Assembly (NCBI GenBank): GCA_964595905.1
Contig: CAZQSU010000067.1
Location: 1 to 17,051 of the forward strand
DNA from: JAFDWI01 sp964595905
GTDB taxonomy: Bacteria; Actinomycetota; Acidimicrobiia; Acidimicrobiales; Iamiaceae
Direction: 5' to 3'
DNA: 17,051 bases
The number at the start of each line of letters is the position of its first letter. Within the stretch, counting starts at the first letter, position 1. The position numbers and the translations under genes are program-made. Positions 14,068 through 17,051 of this stretch are shown here, piece after piece. The notes under the pieces were generated by a model. That model saw only the letters and a list, made by a program, of their open reading frames with translations, was not told where the DNA came from and ran no database searches.

Positions 14068-15095
14068 TCAGCTCGATGTGTTGATCTGCCCGCGGGCAGC
14101 GGGCACGACCTGTTCGGCGAAGCGTTCGAGTTGGCCGTCGCCTTCGCCCCAGAACACGAACGTGTCGAAGCGTTGCTCGGTCGCCAGTGCGGTGAGTTCG
14201 TCGACCCACTGGTCCACGGGGCCGTCGAGGGGTCCGTTGCTCGCTCCGTCGGTGATCGTGCCGCTGACGTTGAGCACCCGACGAAGCCCATTGGGTGAGC
14301 GTCCGGCCGCGGCGATGGCGTCGTCGAGGCGGGCCGACATCTGGGTGAGCGTGTCGAGGTCACCNNNNNNNNNNNNNNNNNNNNNNNNNNNNNNNNNNNN
14401 NNNNNNNNNNNNNNNNNNNNNNNNNNNNNNNNNNNNNNNNNNNNNNNNNNNNNNNNNNNNNNNNCGGCGATGGCGTCGTCGAGGCGGGCCGACATCTGGG
14501 TGAGCGTGTCGAGGTCACCCTGGAACGACGGCACCCAGCCATCGGCAACCCGCCCGGCGAGTGCGAGGGCCTTTGGGCCGTAGACGCCGAGCCAGATGCC
14601 GATGGGCCGGGTCGGGAGCGGCCCGGACTGCGCACCTTTGAGGTGGTAGTGCTCGCCGTCGAAGCGCAGGTTGCGTTCGCCGCTCCAGATCTTGCGGATC
14701 ACCGTGATCGCTTCTTCCAAGGCGTCGAGTGATTCGCCGGGGCTGCGACGCGGACCGCCGTAGGCCTCGATGGCGTCCCAGAAGCCGCCGGCGCCCAGGC
14801 CCAGGTCGAACCGGCCGCCGCTGAGCCGGTCGATGGTGACCGCGGTCTTGGCCAGCACCGCGGGCGGGCGCAACGGCAGGTTCGCCACGTCGGGGAAGAG
14901 TCCGATGGTGTCGGTCGACGCGGCGATCATCGCCAGCAGCGACCAGGTCTCGACGTAGCGGCGTTGGTAGGGGTGGTCCTGGATGCCGATGTAGTCGAGC
15001 CCGAGCCGTTCGGCGCGTTGCGCGGTCTCGATGAGCGGGTCATCCGCGTTGGGCACGAGGAAGTATCCGAAGCGGGGTCCGGTGGTGTCGGGCAT
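14068..15095 (-). CDS. LLM-class F420-dependent oxidoreductase, interrupted by assembly gap
   Basis: This is a luciferase-like-monooxygenase-fold protein starting MPDTTGPRFGYFLVPNADDP, with LGLDYIGIQDHPYQRRYVET, the segment DRLSGGRFDLGLGAGGFWDA, and GIWLGVYGPKALALAGRVAD before the gap. These are hallmarks of F420-dependent (or FMN-dependent) oxidoreductases of the Bac_luciferase family. The C-terminal part (14068-14340) continues through VDQWVDELTALATEQRFDTF and ends INTSS. Both sides of the gap contain the same 55 bp; dropping the 100 Ns and one copy leaves 873 bases, exactly 291 codons, giving a normal 290-residue protein. The start is ATG 15095, with AGGTG 5 bases upstream. The substrate is unknown. 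I consider the gene intact in the organism. Confidence 0.85.
14310..14364. repeat. 55-bp direct repeat, left copy at gap
   Basis: This is identical to 14465-14519 over all 55 bases. It marks the end of one contig and is best explained as assembly overlap rather than a biological repeat. Confidence 0.95.
14365..14464. other. Assembly gap of exactly 100 N
   Basis: One hundred unknown bases, the conventional placeholder for a gap of unknown size. The flanking identical 55-mers suggest that the true gap is negative (the contigs overlap). Confidence 0.97.
14465..14519. repeat. 55-bp direct repeat, right copy at gap
   Basis: Second copy of the 55-mer at 14310-14364, directly after the Ns. Merging the two copies restores the oxidoreductase frame. 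Confidence 0.95.
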
Positions 15096-15172
15096 GGCGC
15101 ACCTGGCTTTCCGCGGCGTCGTCGGCCGGCGCCGCTCGAGTCACCTGGACCGTATCGGCATCATCGGATCGA

Positions 15173-15189
15173 TCGGCCCGGTGGGCCGA
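15173..15189 (-). terminator. Short hairpin after the spermidine-synthase-like gene
   Basis: TCGGCCC, a GGT loop and GGGCCGA form a perfect 7-bp stem about 42 bases beyond the stop at 15231, in front of the oxidoreductase gene. There is no T-run. It could instead be a chance GC palindrome. Confidence 0.3.
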
Positions 15190-15230
15190 GTCGGTCCGCT
15201 GCCCGACGATGCGGGGCAGAGGCAGCCCGA

Positions 15231-15821
15231 CTATTCGTGCGTCGAAGCGGTGTAGACCGTGTTCGACGACTGGTCGCCGGTGTAGGGATTGTCGAACGCG
15301 ACGACAGTGGCCTCGGTGTGCGCGAACACGACACCCAGCGTGGCGAGGAACCCCGCCTCGGGTGGCGCATCGGACCACAGCGCGAAGACGCCTCCGGGCC
15401 AGAGCAGGTCGCCGAGGCGACGCAAGCCGTCGGGCGTGTAGAAGTCGGCGTGGCTGGGGTGGAGGACCCACTCCGGGGAATGGTCGATGTCCAACAGGAT
15501 GGCGTGCACCCGGTCGGGCACCGATGCACCAAACCCCGATCCCCCACGTACCAGGTCGAAGAAGTCGCCGTGGAGCAGGTGGCAACGAGCATCGCCGGTC
15601 AGCCCAGCGGCGGCCGGCAGCGACCCCTGGCGGTGCCAGGAGATGACGGGGTCGAGTGCCTCCACGACGTGCAGGCTCCGCACCCGATCGTCTGCCAGCG
15701 CGGCCTGCGCGGTGTAGCCCAGGCCGAGGCCGCCCACCACCACGTCGAGTTCGGTCCCGGCGACCGTGGCGAGTCCCAGGTCGGCGAGGGCGATCTCTGC
15801 CACGGTGAACAGTGACGACAT
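15231..15821 (-). CDS. Spermidine-synthase-like SAM-binding protein, N-terminus cut off by amber codon
   Basis: The open part from ATG 15821 encodes 196 residues: MSSLFTVAEIALADLG, then the nucleotide-binding VVVGGLGLGYTAQAALA (residues 27-43), acidic Glu54 (HVVEALDP), GDFFDL, and LLDIDHSPEW (about 109-118). This matches the spermidine-synthase-like methyltransferase fold. Family members normally begin about 40 residues earlier. That missing part is encoded in the same frame (15947-15822) but is interrupted by TAG at 15842-15840. Either the gene is a recent pseudogene, or translation restarts at ATG 15821, or the base is a sequencing error. The LDDEFLMSSLFT region straddling the internal ATG looks like one continuous family segment. 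Polyamine synthesis should not be assumed, because many such proteins are not aminopropyltransferases. Confidence 0.75.
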   Translation of the reverse strand: MSSLFTVAEIALADLGLATVAGTELDVVVGGLGLGYTAQAALADDRVRSLHVVEALDPVISWHRQGSLPAAAGLTGDARCHLLHGDFFDLVRGGSGFGASVPDRVHAILLDIDHSPEWVLHPSHADFYTPDGLRRLGDLLWPGGVFALWSDAPPEAGFLATLGVVFAHTEATVVAFDNPYTGDQSSNTVYTASTHE

Positions 15822-15947
15822 CAGGAACTCGTCGTCGAGCTAGGCTTCGAAGATCTCGACGTTCAACGTCGGGTCCTGGCGCCGGCGGAGGCTGATCTGG
15901 CCCATCGGCGTGGTCTGGTGATCGAGCTCTTCGAACCGTGACCCCAT
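15822..15947 (-). pseudogene. Displaced N-terminal segment with in-frame TAG at codon 36
   Basis: ATG 15947 has GGAGG 10 bases upstream, a good ribosome site. It opens a frame of 35 codons (MGSRFEELDHQTTPMGQISL and so on to IFEA), then TAG at 15842-15840, then LDDEFL in phase with the downstream gene. The residue pattern (FEEL, ISLRRRQDPTLNVEIFE) is what I recall at the N-terminus of this family, where the stop position usually carries a charged residue such as Lys. AAG to TAG is a single change. Confidence 0.65.
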
Positions 15948-15950
15948 CGT

Positions 15951-16019
15951 TCAGCAGCCTCCGGCCACTGGTCGGTCGGGCCGGTGGCGGGTCTCGGCGC
16001 TGGTCGACTCGGCGGGCAT
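15951..16019 (-). other. Possible leaderless upstream ORF (22 codons) with -10 box
   Basis: On the minus strand TAGTGT (16031-16026) lies 6 bases before ATG 16019. That ATG opens a 22-residue frame beginning MPAESTSAETRHRPD and ending at TGA 15951-15953, three bases before ATG 15947. It spans the Shine-Dalgarno of the next frame, so coupling is conceivable. This may be chance; there is no homology evidence. Confidence 0.25.
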
Positions 16020-16160
16020 GGGCTCACACTACGGTCGTGTGCCGGTGGGGCGAGCCCCAGCTCGTGCTCGGTTCACCCGCGCTGTCGGCCGGGGTTCAGC
16101 GCTGCGTCGACCAGTCCGCTACAGGCAGACGTCGACTCCAGATTCGAACGGGACCCGCGC

Positions 16161-16166
16161 TAGAAT
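16161..16166 (+). promoter_or_regulatory. -10 box of the tRNA-Leu promoter
   Basis: TAGAAT lies 32 bases before the tRNA 5' end, giving a leader of about 25 bases. The -35 region is not convincing. The 15948-16198 stretch holds only this box and the possible upstream ORF on the other strand; I see no other gene there. Confidence 0.5.
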
Positions 16167-16198
16167 CGTCGTTCTCGCCGGGCGCACCCGGCAGCCAC

Positions 16199-16286
16199 GT
16201 CGGAGTGGCGGAATTGGCAGACGCGCCAGCTTGAGGGGCTGGTGCCCGTTAAGGGCGTGGGGGTTCAAGTCCCCCCTCCGACACCA
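16199..16286 (+). tRNA. tRNA-Leu (anticodon GAG), CCA encoded
   Basis: The acceptor arm GTCGGAG (16199-16205) pairs with CTCCGAC (16276-16282), followed by discriminator A and an encoded CCA (16284-16286). The D stem is GCG/CGC, and the anticodon stem CCAGC/GCTGG encloses loop TTGAGGG with GAG at 16233-16235. A long variable arm (GCCC, GTTAA, GGGC) marks a class II tRNA, and the T arm is GGGGG-TTCAAGT-CCCCC. It reads CUC and CUU leucine codons. All stems are complete, so the gene looks functional. Confidence 0.97.
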
Positions 16287-16291
16287 GGACC

Positions 16292-16314
16292 GGCCGGGGC
16301 TCTGAGCCTCGGCC
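16292..16314 (+). terminator. Hairpin after tRNA-Leu
   Basis: GGCCGGGGC (16292-16300), loop TCTGA and GCCTCGGCC (16306-16314) form a 9-bp stem with one G-U pair, starting 6 bases after the CCA end. There is no T-run, but the position is right for tRNA transcript termination. Confidence 0.55.
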
Positions 16315-16381
16315 GACTCTCGTCGCTCGCCAATCCTGACCGTCACGAACGGACTTGCCGTGGCAGACTCTGGGGATCGCT

Positions 16382-16660
16382 GTGGGCAGGGCCGAGCGTC
16401 GGGAAGAGCGTCGGGAAGAGCGTCGCGAACGCGTCGTCCAATTGTTCGGGGAAAAGCGATCAGATAGAGCACTTGATCTGCTGGAAATCCTGGAGCTCGC
16501 CTGGCACGACTGCTACGGAGACATCACACCACCGGACGGAGTCATCGCCGACATCCTGACGTTGAGCCGTGGCGATCTCGGACGATTGATCACCGCCGCC
16601 CGACTCGCGTTGACGGATTGGCGTGACGCAAGGCTCGCAGCGGACGAACTGCGCACTTGA
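16382..16660 (+). CDS. Small charged helical protein, unknown function
   Basis: This is a 92-residue frame from GTG 16382, with GGGGA 5-6 bases upstream; an in-frame TTG at 16355 would add 9 residues. The N-terminus is an Arg/Glu repeat (ERREERREERRER) encoded by three 12-bp tandem units, followed by helical sequence RALDLLEILELAWHDCYGDI, a PPDGVIADIL segment and LGRLITAARLALTDWRDARL. There are no membrane segments and no signal peptide. I do not recognise the family. It lies between the tRNA and the toxin-like gene, on the same strand as both. Low complexity at the start means repeat number may vary between strains. Confidence 0.6.
   Translation: MGRAERREERREERRERVVQLFGEKRSDRALDLLEILELAWHDCYGDITPPDGVIADILTLSRGDLGRLITAARLALTDWRDARLAADELRT
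16394..16429 (+). repeat. Three 12-bp tandem repeats within the small gene
   Basis: GAGCGTCGGGAA occurs at 16394-16405 and 16406-16417, and as GAGCGTCGCGAA at 16418-16429 (one mismatch). Each unit encodes ERRE, so copy-number changes would keep the frame. Confidence 0.9.
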
Positions 16661-16671
16661 GCCAGCCGTTC

Positions 16672-16692
16672 GAACACGCCTGGCGCGTGTTC
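16672..16692. terminator. Perfect 8-bp stem-loop between small gene and toxin-like gene
   Basis: GAACACGC (16672-16679), loop CTGGC and GCGTGTTC (16685-16692) form a perfect hairpin 12 bases after the small gene's stop. It may terminate that transcript. The inverted repeat could equally be an operator for the toxin-like gene that starts 55 bases downstream. Confidence 0.45.
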
Positions 16693-16747
16693 ACATCGAG
16701 GATCGGCCTCCCCGGCGCGAATGGCATGGCTGTAGTTTGGGGAAGAC

Positions 16748-17038
16748 ATGCCCGGCGAGTGGACTCCAGAGCCGTTCGAAGCCGATGACGGGACGATCCC
16801 CTTCGAGCGTTTCATCGACGGCCTCACGGACTTCAAGTTCGTCGCGCTCGACACCGCCATCGAACGGGTGCTGTCAACGCGAGGACTCGACCTGGTCCGG
16901 ACCGAGTGGCTCAAGGCTCTCGGCGAGGGGCTCCACGAGTTTCGGGTACGCCACAATGCCGACGAAGTGGCCCGCATGTTCGGAGGCGACGGAGCTTGTC
17001 AAGTTGATTGTGTAAGCGGGGTGGCTCATGGTGGTTAG
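16748..17038 (+). CDS. RelE/HigB-like toxin, 3' end replaced
   Basis: The frame starts at ATG 16748, with GGGGAAG 2-4 bases upstream and TAGTTT at 16733-16738. The first roughly 80 residues (PFERFIDGLTDFKFVALDTA, then GLDLVRTEWLKALGEGLHEF and RVRHNADEVARMFGGDG) match the start of the phage-Gp49-like/HigB-RelE toxin family, which cleaves mRNA at the ribosome. Family members then continue with a strand pair and a Lys-rich end. Here the sequence changes to CQVDCVSGVAHGG and stops at 17038. The junction near 16991 coincides with insertion-sequence-like DNA, so the toxin has probably lost its catalytic C-terminus. In HigBA-type systems the antitoxin gene follows the toxin and would lie beyond the insertion. 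Confidence 0.65.
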   Translation: MPGEWTPEPFEADDGTIPFERFIDGLTDFKFVALDTAIERVLSTRGLDLVRTEWLKALGEGLHEFRVRHNADEVARMFGGDGACQVDCVSGVAHGG

Positions 17039-17051
17039 AGGTGTTGGTTGA
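16991..17051. mobile_element. Putative insertion-sequence terminus at window edge
   Basis: From about 16991 the base composition shifts to a TG-rich, lower-GC sequence containing TTGTCAAGTTGATTGTGTAA, which resembles from memory the terminal repeats of IS256-family elements. It interrupts the toxin-like frame. Only one end is in the window, so neither the target duplication nor a transposase can be seen. Confidence 0.4.

Noticed and set aside
12647..14209. 520-codon minus-strand frame opposite the desaturase
   Set aside because: It is a shadow of the desaturase gene, with no family features. The plus strand carries the full histidine motifs.
14310..14519. Direct repeat pair read as a mobile-element target duplication or CRISPR-like pair
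   Set aside because: The spacer is only Ns and the repeat lies inside one gene whose frame is restored by merging the copies, so assembly overlap explains it.
16394..16429. 12-bp tandem repeats as a CRISPR array
   Set aside because: The units are contiguous without spacers and encode a regular ERRE peptide repeat.
16119..16472. Minus-strand frame across tRNA-Leu
   Set aside because: It reads through the antisense of a structurally perfect tRNA and its flanks, so it is a shadow frame.

Overview
The window is high-GC DNA from an actinobacterium. GC-rich third codon positions, frequent GTG starts, TAnnnT -10 boxes lying 7-8 bases before an ATG (leaderless style), an F420-type luciferase-like oxidoreductase and a LAxTG-type sorting tail all point that way. 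My best guess is an uncultured or environmental Acidimicrobiia-like lineage (inference). One 100-base run of N shows that the window comes from a scaffolded draft assembly.

Region 1 (1-8180) is a cell-surface glycan block. It holds two acyltransferase-3 membrane enzymes (347-1558 and 6104-7468), two multi-spanning GT-C-type glycosyltransferase-like proteins (1667-3211 and 4306-6036), a dolichol-phosphate-mannose-synthase-like GT2 joined by an ATGA overlap to a DUF2304 membrane protein (4178-3010, minus strand), and a SAM methyltransferase (8180-7431, minus strand). The simplest joint reading is that GT2 and DUF2304 make a polyprenyl-phosphate sugar, the GT-C enzymes transfer it outside the membrane, and the acyltransferases and methyltransferase decorate the glycan. 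The substrate cannot be read from the sequence.

Region 2 (8291-13936) holds a secreted alpha/beta hydrolase with a LAATG wall-sorting tail, a metallo-beta-lactamase-fold hydrolase with a textbook promoter, a Baeyer-Villiger-type monooxygenase with an altered fingerprint, and a divergent sterol desaturase/fatty acid hydroxylase family protein. A perfect 16-bp palindrome sits between the last two. The set looks like lipid or steroid oxidation, but that is inference.

Region 3 (13937-15947) holds a degenerate copy of the desaturase 3' end, an LLM-class oxidoreductase split by the N gap, and a spermidine-synthase-like protein with an in-frame amber codon. The gap is flanked by an exact 55-bp duplication. 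Removing the Ns and one copy restores one intact reading frame, so the gap is very probably an assembly artefact.

Region 4 (15948-17051) holds a tRNA-Leu(GAG), a small charged helical protein of unknown function, and a RelE/HigB-like toxin gene whose 3' end is replaced by sequence resembling an insertion-sequence terminus at the window edge.

I found no clear new defence system, CRISPR array or riboswitch. The most useful observations are the assembly artefact, the amber codon, the altered monooxygenase fingerprint, the sorting-signal hydrolase, the putative shared operator and the polyprenyl-sugar gene set.
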